The notes under the pieces are model-generated. The model did no database searches. It was not told the origin of the DNA and worked only from the letters and a program-made list of their open reading frames with translations. Positions 53,829 through 64,000 of a stretch of DNA of 64,000 bases are shown here, one piece after another (the stretch's first letter is position 1; each line of letters starts with the position of its first letter). The translations under genes were made by a program, and so were the position numbers. Origin of the DNA: Gonatopus flavifemur (Eukaryota > Arthropoda > Insecta > Hymenoptera > Dryinidae); assembly GCA_018340375.1 (NCBI GenBank), contig JAFFJZ010000071.1:124001-188000 (forward strand). The letters run 5' to 3'.

Positions 53829-54624
53829 ATGGGTCTTCCTAATGTTGAGCATATTTCTTCTCATTTGAATGCAGTAATGTAGTGTATATTGTACTGTGCT
53901 TCTAAGAGAAAACAATTACTTTCATCTGACCCCAATCACATCATAAATATTTCGATGCAGAACTACAATTCGCAAAAGAACCTTGATATCATCGCTTTAA
54001 AACAGCTTGCAGGTCCACAATACCGCATAATCACTCACAAGACGCAGGAGAATTCATCGCTTCTATTTGCGAAAATTCAATGGCTATTAAAAATTTAGTG
54101 AAGCACCAAATGACTATCTCAACGGAATGTACGAAATGTGAATATACCGCAAATATTGTTGGTACAAAATTGTGTTACACGTCTTGGGCTACCTCCAATT
54201 TCAAAAAAAATCATTTGAGTTTCAAGAAATATTGAAGTTCAATTTTTCAACATCGAAAATTTTCGAAGATTTTTGTAACAATTGTAATAATTTGCATAAA
54301 ACTAGAAAATCATTTATAACAGCGTCAGAACAATATGTAATTGTGCAATTGATGATGTTTAATCACAATAATGTTGAAGCAACAAAGGTAGAAAATATAA
54401 ACATTGAAGCAGTTCAAACTTCAAAACTTATAATTGCACAACACTTTTATGAAGGTATAGCTGTTGTTTTTCATCAGGGTGAAGATATTTCTGCAGATAA
54501 TTTCACATGCATGTTACGAAGTGAAGGTACAAAGTGGATATTTATTCATGATCTGCAAGTTGAAGAGCGACATTGGCCACACAATGCTAAAGACTCGTAT
54601 ATATATTTCTTTGAAAAGCAATAA
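53829..54624 (+). pseudogene. USP-like (peptidase C19) deubiquitinase relic, copy 1
   Basis: The start MGLPNVEHISSHLNAVM resembles the USP Cys box (GLxNxGNTCxxNAVxQ) but lacks the catalytic Cys, and the Gln position is a TAG stop. CASKRKQLLSSDPNHI follows. Frameshifts near 54020 and about 54165 break the middle. CTKCEY/CNNCN zinc-type Cys pairs remain (TECTKCEYTANIVG, ICNNCNNLHKT-like). The C-terminus is complete (CMLRSEGTKWIFIHDLQV, ERHWPHNAKDSYIYFFEKQ), but the His-box position reads SADNFT where copy 2 has SEGHFT. In cells USPs remove ubiquitin; this copy is a pseudogene. Confidence 0.72.
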
Positions 54625-54864
54625 TTTCGTTTCATCATAAAATGAGGATTCAATTACTGTGATATTGTACACTTTTGAAGAATATAGAATACCTTCATAA
54701 TACCATAACGAACCAAATATTCTTGAAAAATTTTTTCGAATGATTTCGATGGATATTCCACAAAATTCTGAAAAATGTCTGGTACAGTACTAGAAAGTGT
54801 CTTCAATCTCATATCTTGTAGGTATATCTTTTTGTTGCATGATAAACATTTGACATCTGTTTAA

Positions 54865-55120
54865 CCAGATAGCAAAAGTTCCAAAAACTAGATCCCATTG
54901 AATTCTTCTGGAACCAAAAATGAATCACTGGAATGTCAGTAGAGTGGAGTTCTTGGAGAATTCAGATCGCCTTTTGTCATACTATATACAGTACAATATA
55001 CAGTATGACAAAAGGCGATTTGAATTCCCCAAGGACTCTATTCTGCTGACATTTCAGTAGTTCGTTTTGTGGTCACGAAAGAATTCAATGAGATCTAATT
55101 TTTGGAACTTTTGCTATCTG
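54865..55120. mobile_element. CAGATAGC-family palindromic MITE, copy C
   Basis: 256 bp, matching 33526-33781. The flanks also match (inverted), so this is the same insertion carried by a duplicated segment rather than an independent insertion. Confidence 0.87.
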
Positions 55121-55459
55121 CTACTTCTCACAATGATTCAAAAGAGTGACCGAAAAATGTCTGCTGGAAAGCTATTTTTAGCTTCATGCTAAACAGTACA
55201 AATTCTATCTTGCAAAAAAAATTTCTGTTGGATACCTTGAATATATTGTACGCAAGTTTCCTCTGTCTGTAAGATCTATGTTGTTTCGATTTTCTTACGA
55301 TGATTCCTTGAAAACACTGGGAATTTCCGCACAAGACATGTTCAGCACAATATCGTGGGCTGTTTTGAGCGGCGTGAGCTCCTTTGAGCGCTGTGAGTTG
55401 CTTTGAGCGCTTTGAGCTGCTTTGAGCGCCAACTTATCAGTCAAGGAAATTGAAGAAGA

Positions 55460-56180
55460 TTTTATGAAATTATATCATTTAAATTTCTTTTTTAATGTTC
55501 TAAAGAAATTCATTTGTATTTAATAAAGGCTGAAAACTTCTACCATCGGCCACGCCAAGTGTTGCTGGTTGATGCGAATTCCGAAACAGGGTTGCCTTTC
55601 ACATCTTTTTTTTAATTGTATATTTGTTATATCAAGTAATCTTCCGGAAGCAGTGAAGTATTGTTTTCAAGGAATTTTTTTTCGAGCGTTATTGTCAAAC
55701 GTTTGTATGGCTTTTGGGATTTGACGTTATTTTTTACTGTGTTGGAGTTTTTAGGGGTTTTTGTGAGACATTTGTATGTTTTGTGGAATTCTGCTTTTTT
55801 TTCACTTTTTGGTATCTATATATACGAGCAGAACGATACGTTTGTTCTATTTATTCTTTTAATACAATAATGCTTTTTTGAAAATCATAAATTACCTTCA
55901 ATACAGTTCAAACAAACTGAAGTTACAATATACTAAAAATCTTCCACATATCCTTTGGATAACCAATGTACTTGGTCGCTCATATCGATTTCATATCTTT
56001 TTTCTTCAAATGGAGCATATCCTTTTATATCCCCTCGAAATTCTGAATGCAGTGAAATTTTCCTTCGGAATGTGTTTTTAGATTTTTTTGTTCTTTGTTT
56101 TTGGGATTTTCATGTACTTGGCGTTATTTTCTTACTTTTTTGGAGTTCTTTTGGGGTTCTATATTCTTCAAAACTGTACA
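55460..56180 (+). repeat. Copy of the 30.7-31.4 kb palindrome arm
   Basis: Shares GGCCACGCCAAGTGTTGCTG, GAATTCCGAAACAGGGTTGC, ATCTTCCGGAAGCAGTGAAG-like and TTGGATAACCAATGTACTTG with the arm at about 30790-31357, in the same orientation and without the pogo-like insert. Confidence 0.85.
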
Positions 56181-56221
56181 ATATTACAGTAATTGAATTC
56201 TAATTTTATGATGGAGCAAAA

Positions 56222-56959
56222 TTATTGCTTTTTGAAGAAATATATATACGAGTCTTTAGCAGTGGGAAGCAGAGAGTCTTCAGTGAAATGACCTTCAGAA
56301 ATATTTCTACCCTGATGAGAAACAACAGCTATAACTTTATTAGAGTGTTGGGCAATTTTAATTTCCGAAGTTGGTACTGCTTTAATGTTCATATTTTCTA
56401 CCTTTGTTGCTTCCACATTATTGTGATTAAATATCATCAATTGCACAATTACATATCCTTCTGACGCTGTTATAAATGATTTTTTAGTTTTATGCAAGTC
56501 ATTACAATTGTCACAAGAATCTTCGAAAATTTTGCATGTTGAAAAATTGAACTTGAATATTTCTTGAAACTCAAATGATTCTTGTGAAATTGGAGGTAGC
56601 GCAAGACGTATAACAAAATTTGTACCAACAATATTTTCGGTATATTCACATTTCGTACATTCTGTTACGGTAGTTATTTGGTGCTTCACTAAATTTTGAA
56701 TAGCCATTGAATTTTCGCAAATAGAAGCGATGAATTCTCCTGCGTCTTGTGAGTGATTATGCAAGTATTGTGGGCCTGCAAGCTGTTTTAAAGCTATGAT
56801 ATCAAGGTTCTTTTGCGAATTGTAGTTCTGCATCGAAATATTTATGATGTGATTGGGGTCAGATGAAAGTAATTGTTTTCTCTTAGAAGCACAGTACAAT
56901 ATACACTACATTACTGCATTCAAATGAGAAGAAATATGCTCAACATTAGGAAGACCCAT
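56222..56959 (-). pseudogene. USP-like (peptidase C19) deubiquitinase relic, copy 2
   Basis: Minus-strand inverted partner of the copy at 53829-54624. The same Cys-box region has the missing Cys and the TAG. After that the frame stays open for 225 codons: CASKRKQLLSSDPNHI, HSQDAGEFIASICENS (matching the QQDAxEF box), ECTKCEYTENIVGTNFVIRL and CDNCNDLHKTKKSF (zinc-type Cys pairs), IVQLMIFNH, and SHQGRNISEGHFT with the His box. Then a deletion of about 30 codons joins it to PTAKDSYIYFFKKQ. The better preserved of the two. Confidence 0.75.
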
Positions 56960-57910
56960 TACGTTGACCGCGTGAGTTTATGTTGATTTTTCATCAATAT
57001 TTTGGCCCCTGGATTATATATTATCCAATATCCTTATTCCTGAGTACCCAGGTGAAAAAGTTTTTTCAGTGAGTAAATTCTTTGAGTAAAATTACAGGTG
57101 GATCAAGAAAAAGTAGAAAGGATGAAAGGTAGCATAGGAGGAAAATGAAGAAAAGGCAGAAGTGCAGTGGATATACAAGTCCTCGCGTTGAATAATACCA
57201 CTATCAGATTCTTCCAACAGAATCATAGGTGGATAAAGGAAAAGCAAAAAGGATGTAAATGTACCATACATCTTTATGTTATGTACCACAATAATCAATG
57301 TTATCGGATAGCGTCATAGGAAAATGAAGAAAATGCAGAAGTGCAGTGGATATACAAGTCCTTGCGTTGAATAATACTACTATCGGATTCTCCCAAAAGA
57401 ATCATAGGTGGATGAAGGAACAGCAAAAAGGATGTAGATGTACCGTACATCTGTACGTTAAATCCTACCATGATCATTAGGTAGCGTTGAAGGAAAATGC
57501 AGAAAAGATAGGAGCGCAGTGGATATATCACAAATCTTCGCATCGGGTGCATTCCACTGACCAATTGACGAATGATTAGCCAAACTTTTTGGGATCAACT
57601 CGACGAAAATTGAGCAGATACAATATTCTGATTATAGAAATTGTTGCAGAACAACTACAGGTCAACTTGACTGATGTGACTGGATGTGACAATTTATTCT
57701 GAATGTTTCCTTCCAAAGTTCCATGTTTTCAGTTGTTCCATTCAAGCTGGATTATATTTGTGTTCTTACAAACCTTCATTTTTATCTTTACTCATCTTGG
57801 TTTTGGAATGATTCAATTTTCAAATATCATGAATTTCATTAAATTGTCATAGTGTATTTTGGGTTGAGAGATTTACTAACTCTAGGTTCTATGGAATGTT
57901 CAAAATGTAT

Positions 57911-59149
57911 TCAAAGTGATTCATGGTCATTAAAAAGCAATATTGTATCAAATATCCTTAACAGCACACTCCTTCGCATCTCTGTTGAACATTGAACTGT
58001 GATGTAATGTATTCCAGAACTCTTATCGAAGGCGCTGGTACAAGTTCCCCTGGTGCTATGTTTTGGTAGATTGAGTTGTATATTTTTCACCCTGTTTTGC
58101 CTCACAGTTCCTGTAGCACTAATCCCAAGTCTTTTTAAATGTATAAGCAAGTCAGGGCATGTGAAAAAATTATCAAAATGAATGTCATAATCACTCAAAC
58201 GTTCTTTAGGAGTGCAACCTAAGAGCCTATGTAACATTTTCATAACAACTCTTGAACTCAAAGCGACGCCCTGTAATTGATCCGCATTATTGTTTCCTGA
58301 TTTCCCAGTATAAATATCGAGATCAAAAATAAAACCTTCTAAAGAACAAATAGCCCACATTTTTATCCCGAATCGGATTGGTTTATTTCGAATACATTGT
58401 TTGATTCCGAATCTTCCGAAGTATTTGACCATGATTTCATCAATTGATAGTTTCTTGCTGAACCACCCAAATGTGATTATATTATTCCGAAACATATTGT
58501 AAAGGGTTCTCACTTTCCAAACCCTGTCCGCAACATTTTTCTCATCATTTGAATAAAATCGAATTTTCTGTTTTATCAGAGCGAACTCATTTCTAGGCAT
58601 TGTTTCTTTGACAACTGAACATCCAAGTATGCTCTCTGTTGACCAATAATCTCGTACTGATTTTCGAGGATTAATTATGGAGAGTAAAATAATGCCTAAG
58701 AACGCATTGAATTTATCGTGCGTCAAATCCAAACCATTCTCTCTAGTAGCTGTGATTATGTGATCTTTCATCTCCGTAGACAAAAATGTTTCGAACAACT
58801 CCCGAACACTTTTGTTGTGTATAGTTTGATGAAAATCCTCATCCAAATCATTATCCAGTGCATATTCGTTCCCTTCGGAGATACCTTGTGTCCATTCATA
58901 CACGTGATAAGATTCTAATAATTTTTGTATAGTTGTATAACTACTTCGGACTTGTTCATAAGATCCATATGGTAAGAACGTATTTTCATCAATGGCTTCT
59001 TCGGTTTCAGATTCAGTATCACTATTATTTTCAGTATCTTCAGATGGAATGAACGCAACGTCGATGTGATGTTCATCTTCTGAAAATTCTTCATCCGCGA
59101 AAGCAGCTAAATCTGCGATCCGACACATAGATTTACGTTTTCGAGGCAT
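57911..59149 (-). pseudogene. piggyBac-like transposase, C-terminus replaced (412 aa)
   Basis: I start at the ATG giving MPRKRKSMCRIADLA (an upstream in-frame start at 59242 looks like chance). Acidic N-terminus, then FNAFLGIILLSIINPRKSV and VRDYWSTESILGCSVV. The catalytic domain has LSIDEIMVKYFGRFGIKQ with the first Asp and SDYDIHFDNFFTCPDLL with the second. RGTCTSAFDKSSGIHYITV follows. The frame then runs into unrelated residues (LLRIFDTILLF) encoded by the terminal MITE-like sequence and stops, so the third Asp and the C-terminal Cys-rich domain are missing. Uninterrupted but very probably inactive. A different lineage from the relic at 21212-22321. Confidence 0.88.
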
Positions 59150-59534
59150 AATGAAATTGATGAAGAACTCACAAACTTTATTTTTCCGGATCACAAACAC
59201 TCCTTTTCTGGATGAGAATAAGTATCGATGGATTTTCCACAAAATTCAATATGACGCTGCAACTCTACTATCACTGACAATTGATGGCTGAATTAGATAA
59301 CCCACAACGAGAAATGGCGCGTTTCGTCACGAACAAAAGAATTAGAAAAACAATTGAAGAACGTTCGGCAGCATGTTCATTTATCGTAAATTGATCGGAA
59401 GCTTAGATAAATTAAATAACACATGAATGCTCTGAACATACTGCCGAACGTTCTTCAATTGTTTTTTGTTCATGAGGACTGACGTCATTTCTCATTGTTG
59501 AGTCGTTTGAAACATTTTTTTCTACGGAGGTCAA
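59150..59534. other. Short inverted stretch between the two transposase relics
   Basis: AACAATTGAAGAACGTTCGG (59349) recurs inverted near 59440 (CCGAACGTTCTTCAATTGTT), a small palindrome between divergent genes. Nothing else seen. Confidence 0.55.
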
Positions 59535-60345
59535 AGATCACATAATCATGGCTACTAAAGAGATCGATGTGGATTGGATGAATGACGAATTCAATATGTT
59601 TTTGGGCATTATTTTACTTTCCTAAGTCCAGTCTCGGAAATCAGTACGAAATTATTGATCAACGAAGACCATGCTTGGATGTTCAGTTGTCAAAGAAACA
59701 GAGCCTAGAAATGAGTTCGCTCTGATAAAACAAAAAATTCGAACTTATTCAAATTATGAGAAGGATGTTGTGGACAGGAATTGGGAAGTGGGAACCCTTT
59801 ACAATATGTTCCAAAATAATATAATCAAATGCAGGTGGTTCAGCAAGAAACCATCGATCGATTATCAACTATCAATTCATGAAATCATGGTCAAATATTT
59901 CAGAAGATTCGGAAACAGACAATGTATTCGAAATAAACCAATCCGACTTGTTCTTTAGGAGGAGTGATTTTTGATCTCTATAATTATACTGGAAAATCAG
60001 AAAACAATGAAGCGGATCAGTTACAGGACATCGGTTTGAGTTCGAGGATGGTTATAAAAATGATATAGGCTCTTATGCTGCACTCCTAGAGAACATCTGA
60101 GTAATTATGACATTCATTTTGATAATTTTGTCACAACCTCTGACTTACTTGGACATTTGAAAAGACTTGGGTTTTGGCGTGGAAAAACCTGCAAGCATAG
60201 ATCCTCGCCGCAATCAAAACAAGTCATTTGGCATGAAATTATCATTAGCGTACAAAAAAATGGTACATGAGACCCCTTTTTTAGAAACAACTGTGGAAAG
60301 AGGACTGCGAAAATCTGCAAAAAGTGTAAAACTAGATTTATGTCG
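59535..60345 (+). pseudogene. piggyBac-like transposase relic, plus strand, heavily decayed
   Basis: Same family as the minus-strand gene at 57911-59149 (DEFNMFLGIILLS, MLGCSVVKETEPRNEFAL, TLYNMFQNNIIK, IHEIMVKYFRRFGNRQC with the first catalytic Asp changed to His, and CIRNKPIRL). Several stops and shifts follow. At 60290-60345 another frame reads NNCGKRTAKICKKCKTR, which fits the Cys-rich zinc domain at piggyBac C-termini. The segment between is deleted. Non-functional. Confidence 0.82.
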
Positions 60346-60441
60346 AGTTCATATACCTAAACCTTTATCAGGCGAATGAAGATATCAGCTACAACCTGTT
60401 GTGATGATGCCCTTCATCAGGGCCATTTCATTTGTTGCGAC

Positions 60442-60988
60442 AATTTGTTTATAATTTCTTTATAATAAAATGCATGACATTTGAAAAAGTGTAATATATG
60501 ATCCTTCAGTGATTTCTTTCGTAGAATCGAATGGCCACATCAATTTTCGTGCAAAATCAATTTTTCAACAAATTGTTTGAACAATTTTTTTATAAACAAT
60601 TATTTTTCCAACTTTTTTTCCACCTAGACTCTTCTGCTATGTCAATGTGCTATATTCAATATTGACCCTTCCGATATTTACGCTGCTGTAGGCGTGGGTC
60701 ATAAGGAATGCAGTTTGCGAGAATTTGTTTATAATTTTTTTATAATAAAATGCATGACATTTGAAAGAGTGTCATATATGTTCTTCTAGTGATTTCTCCC
60801 GTAGAATCGAATGGTGGTATCAGTTTTTGTGCAAAATCAATCTTCCAATGAATTGTTTGAACAATTTTTTTATAAACAATTATTTTTTCAACTTTTGTTC
60901 CACCTAGACTCTTCTGCTATGTCAATGTGCTATATCCAATATTGACCCTTCCGATATCTACGCTGGTTTAGCCATGGGCTCTAATGGG
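60442..60988 (+). repeat. ~280-bp tandem duplication at the piggyBac-like right end
   Basis: AATTTGTTTATAATTT starts at 60442 and again at 60722. Both units share ATAATAAAATGCATGACATT, CCACCTAGACTCTTCTGCTA and a CGATATNTACGCTG-like end. The second unit ends in the CTAATGGG terminus. The terminal sequence appears duplicated. Confidence 0.88.
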
Positions 60989-62066
60989 TTAATATTCATG
61001 ATATTTGAGAATTGAATCATCCCAAAACCAAGATAAGTAAATATGAAATCGATGGTTTGTATGAACACAAATATAATCCAGCTTGAATGGAACAACTGAA
61101 AAGATGGAACTTTGGAAGAAAACATTCAGAATGAAATGTCACATCCGGTCACATCAGTCAAGTTGACCGGTAGTTGTTCTGTAGCAATTTCTATAATCAG
61201 AATATTGTATCTGCTCAATTTTCGTCGAGTCGATCCTAAACAGTCTCTCTAATCATTCGTCAATTGGTCAGTGGAATGCACCTGATGCAAAGATTTGTGG
61301 TATATCCACTGTGCTCCTATCTTTTCTGCATTTTCCTTCAATGTTACCTAATCATCATGGTAGGATTTAACGTACAGATGTATGGTACATCTACATCCTT
61401 TTCGCTTTTTCTTCATCCACCTATGCTTCTGTTGGAAGAATCTGATAGTGGTTTCATCCAACGCAAGGACTTGTATATCCACTGCACTTTTCTTCATTTT
61501 CCTTCTACGCTACCTGATGATATTGATCGTGGTGGTAAGTTACATATAGATGTATAGTATACCTGCATCCCTTCTACTTTTCCTTGATCCACCTGTAATT
61601 TCACTCAAAGAATCTAGGGGAACCATTTTGTACATAGTTCATAATTTTGATTCAGGATGTCATATTTTAGTATACCTGAAGTGCTCGGCAACTAACCTTA
61701 TTTCCGAATGTCCTTCAAACTTGCTATAATTGAATTTACATTCATCATCTATTCAGTATTCTGTTTCATTATTTGTTCACGATTCTGATTGCAGAATGGT
61801 GGATACTAGCAGACTGTCCATTGGATATTATGGTATATCCATCATACTTTTGTCTGTAAAGAAATAGCAAATGAACTCCAATAATCACCCTCGAGCAACC
61901 TCGGTATGATCTTTTTCATCGATCGCCTACGATCCTAATTAGAGAAATCGACAGTGGAGCCTTCCGAAGTAGCTAGTCATCTGGTTCTGATCAGCTACTT
62001 CGGAAGGCTCCAGTAGTTGACTGTCCGTCAGAACTTATGATATATCTCTGACTTTCCGGTATGTGG

Positions 62067-62751
62067 TGTAACGTGACAAATGCACGTACAAATGGAAAAG
62101 GGAAGGAATGCACGCATGAGCTGAGAGCCTTCGCGAATTTGTTATTGATTAGAATCACAAGCATTCGATACACGTGTCGGCTGTCATTCCCTCGGAGCAC
62201 ACACGGTATCTGTAAACTAGAATAAGACTAATTGTTTCGGGGATGTTTTTGGTATTTTTCATGGAGGTCGGCGATGAAATCTTACGGATCAACGAAAAGC
62301 GAGACAGCTGGAGTCACGAATAAGTTGAGATCGACGAAGCGTGGAATAAGATCGAGGAATCAGCATGGATTGCTGGAACAATAATCGACGGTGAACGATG
62401 GCATACACGACAGGTGTCCCTTGCAGGCGTATCTCTTCGATCGTTTTTGAAAATTCATCGAAAGAGAATCTTCCATTACTTCAAATTGGAGAAGTCAAAG
62501 GAGACGCTTATGAATCATCACACCGGTGACCACACCATTACACTTCAAATCGGGGCTCGATGGAAATTAGTGGACGGATCTTATTATTTCTGCTGTTTTG
62601 AATAGTTACGGATCCGTTCGTGTCGTATACTTGACAACATACGATATTGATTGGCGAGAATGCTCTTGTTTCCCACCTTGCCAAAGGTGTTCACTTTGAC
62701 GGCATGAATAACCGTTCATCCGTCGTCTGTACCTATTGTATATGTATTTTC
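62067..62751. other. Unclassified sequence
   Basis: No supported gene. A 63-codon frame at 62414-62605 matches nothing known to me. Confidence 0.35.

Positions 62752-62808
<57 letters not shown>
62752..62808. repeat. (TA)n microsatellite
   Basis: About 28 uninterrupted TA units. Confidence 0.95.
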
Positions 62809-62809
<1 letters not shown>

Positions 62810-64000
62810 GTCAATCGATCAGTTTGGGGACTTCACATGAGGTATATTTTTTATTATTGAATTTGCTTCACAAACCGTTTTCGTGGTTTACATTATAACT
62901 TCCAGCCAAATATCATGATAAATTCCTGAGATACAACGGATTCCGTATGAAATGATTATTTCGGGGACTTCAGCGCCAGTAATAGATCATTTTGGGGACT
63001 ACTGCGCTAGTAATTGATCATTTAGAGGACTTCCCCAAAATATCCGTTCTATTTCAACAAATTACGCATGTGAACCCATCAATAACCAAAAACGGGAGAT
63101 TTACAAATCTCTTCTAAGTTGTATGCTGTCATCAGCAGTGAGAGATCTTGATCGGTCCATGGGAAACAGTGCATTCTAAACAATTCGACTATTTTGAGGA
63201 CTTATCGGAGAGGAAATGATTATTTCAGGAACTGGAATCTACTTTTTTCATATGCATATTCTGTTCACGGTAATGAGTGAACGAAGAGGATGAAATGAAG
63301 AGCAGAGGCACGTTGAAAATTTCATTTTAATTCCTCATTAGCATTACAATTGATATGATAATAAGCATCTCATGAATTATCAGAACTATGTACATACGCA
63401 ATACATAGGATAATTTAGAAGTCTCATTCTTCAGGAAATGAACACTTTGGGGACCTGGAACTATTAGAAGATGCTACCCAATGAGAACAGATTGGTCAAG
63501 ATGACCTCAAAATGATGTCATTTTGACAGGTTTTTGTCAGAGTGTACTCAAGTCTGATTTCATGATTATATCTTGACATCATCTTGACTTCATTTTGACT
63601 CAGTGTGATTTTGAAAAATCGATATGCGAGTCTGATCTTTGTTCCCATTTCAAGAATCCTGGAGTCGACTGAGACGAGATTTGAGGGCATTTAACTTTTT
63701 CATTCTCCCAAGTCGTCCTCGAAAAATATGTCAACGCATGAAATCAACAAGAATATTAGAACACCAAATTTTCTATTTTCCCTGAAGGATCGTTATGAGT
63801 CTGACTTGATTCTGTATCAATTTTTGTCTCCTATTCTAACTGTTCTTGTGAAATTCCCGGGGAAACAGTTGAGATTTGACTAGATCCGAATTTTGACCAG
63901 ATCTGATCGGATCTAATTATATCTGAAAAACTGCAATTTGAGCTGATATTTGTCCACTTACATGTTTAAATTTGGATTCATAGATGTGAAAACATCAGAA
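62809..64000. other. Unclassified; short GGGGACTTC-like repeats
   Basis: Phrases like ATTTCGGGGACTTCAGCG, ATTTTGGGGACTACTGCG and ATTTAGAGGACTTCCCC recur at about 62958-63040, and ACTTTGGGGACCTGG at 63446. Beyond that, AT-rich sequence to the window edge with no gene supported. Confidence 0.4.

Larger units (their letters stand above)
57843..60988 (-). mobile_element. piggyBac-like composite with head-to-head transposase relics
   Basis: Lies between TTAA at 57839-57842 and TTAA at 60989-60992. The right end, inverted, reads CCCATTAGAGCCCATGGC, a piggyBac-type CCC start. The left end does not match it, so the left terminus was replaced. It holds a transposase on the minus strand, a more decayed one on the plus strand, and a tandem duplication near the right end. 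It sits at the centre of the c/c' palindrome. Confidence 0.72.
51342..62066. repeat. 10.7-kb mirror-symmetric locus
   Basis: The outer ends are inverted copies: CCACATACCAGAAAGTCAGA (51342) and TCTGACTTTCCGGTATGTGG (end 62066). Reading inward the order is a, b (~178-bp array), c, a TTAA insert, c', b', d, USP-like gene, e', a core with a MITE, e, inverted USP-like gene, d', b, c, piggyBac-like insert, c', b', a'. Every block except the central core and the two piggyBac-type inserts has an inverted partner. It may be one large foldback element or the result of successive inverted duplications. Confidence 0.8.

Noticed and set aside
1..64000. tRNA, rRNA and other structured RNA genes
   Set aside because: I looked for typical tRNA A/B boxes and rRNA-like stretches by eye and saw none I could support; a covariance-model scan was not possible here.

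Overview
The window looks like a repeat-dense, AT-rich piece of an insect nuclear genome. The evidence is the mix of mobile elements: mariner, a DD41D Tc1/mariner-type family, piggyBac, Merlin, Transib, a pogo-like relic, an I-group non-LTR retrotransposon and many short palindromic elements. Spliceosomal introns are visible in two transposase genes. I cannot name the insect order. I see no rRNA or tRNA, no bacterial-type operon and no CRISPR array. Host coding sequence is almost absent: one possible leucine-rich-repeat exon (1850-2101, minus) and one possible small exon (about 5820-5884).

Layout. 0-5 kb: an intact mariner (188-1481), the LRR fragment, three palindromic TTAA elements side by side (2918-3393), and degenerate repeats. 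5.9-11.6 kb: a complete 5.66-kb Transib element with CACAGTG termini, a 5-bp CGACG target duplication, a three-exon RAG1-like transposase damaged by two frameshifts, and inverted subterminal arrays of a ~121-bp repeat. 12-14 kb: a complete DD41D element with ~0.36-kb terminal inverted repeats; a near-identical copy lies at 48.8-50.9 kb. 15.4-18.7 kb: a putative non-autonomous element hosting smaller MITEs. 19.7-25 kb: a Gypsy-like integrase fragment cut by a 5-kb piggyBac-like element, which carries a ~120-bp array related to the Transib one. 25.6-29.2 kb: a full-length Merlin element with 8-bp target duplications. 29.4-38.3 kb: a mosaic of palindromes with a pogo-like insert. 39.4-48.7 kb: an I-group retrotransposon interrupted by a 3.1-kb palindrome, itself interrupted by a mariner. 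51.3-62.1 kb: a 10.7-kb mirror-symmetric locus with two inverted USP-like (peptidase C19) pseudogenes and head-to-head piggyBac transposase relics. 62-64 kb: a TA microsatellite and unclassified sequence.

The genes do not form a pathway. Each transposase gene is read together with its own termini and target-site duplications. The transposases that look intact are the mariner at 236-1303 and the two DD41D copies; the others carry stops, frameshifts or deletions. The most unusual themes are the RSS-like Transib, subterminal tandem arrays on three unrelated transposon superfamilies (with a shared ~120-bp unit in two of them), and the mirror locus carrying a deubiquitinase-like gene.
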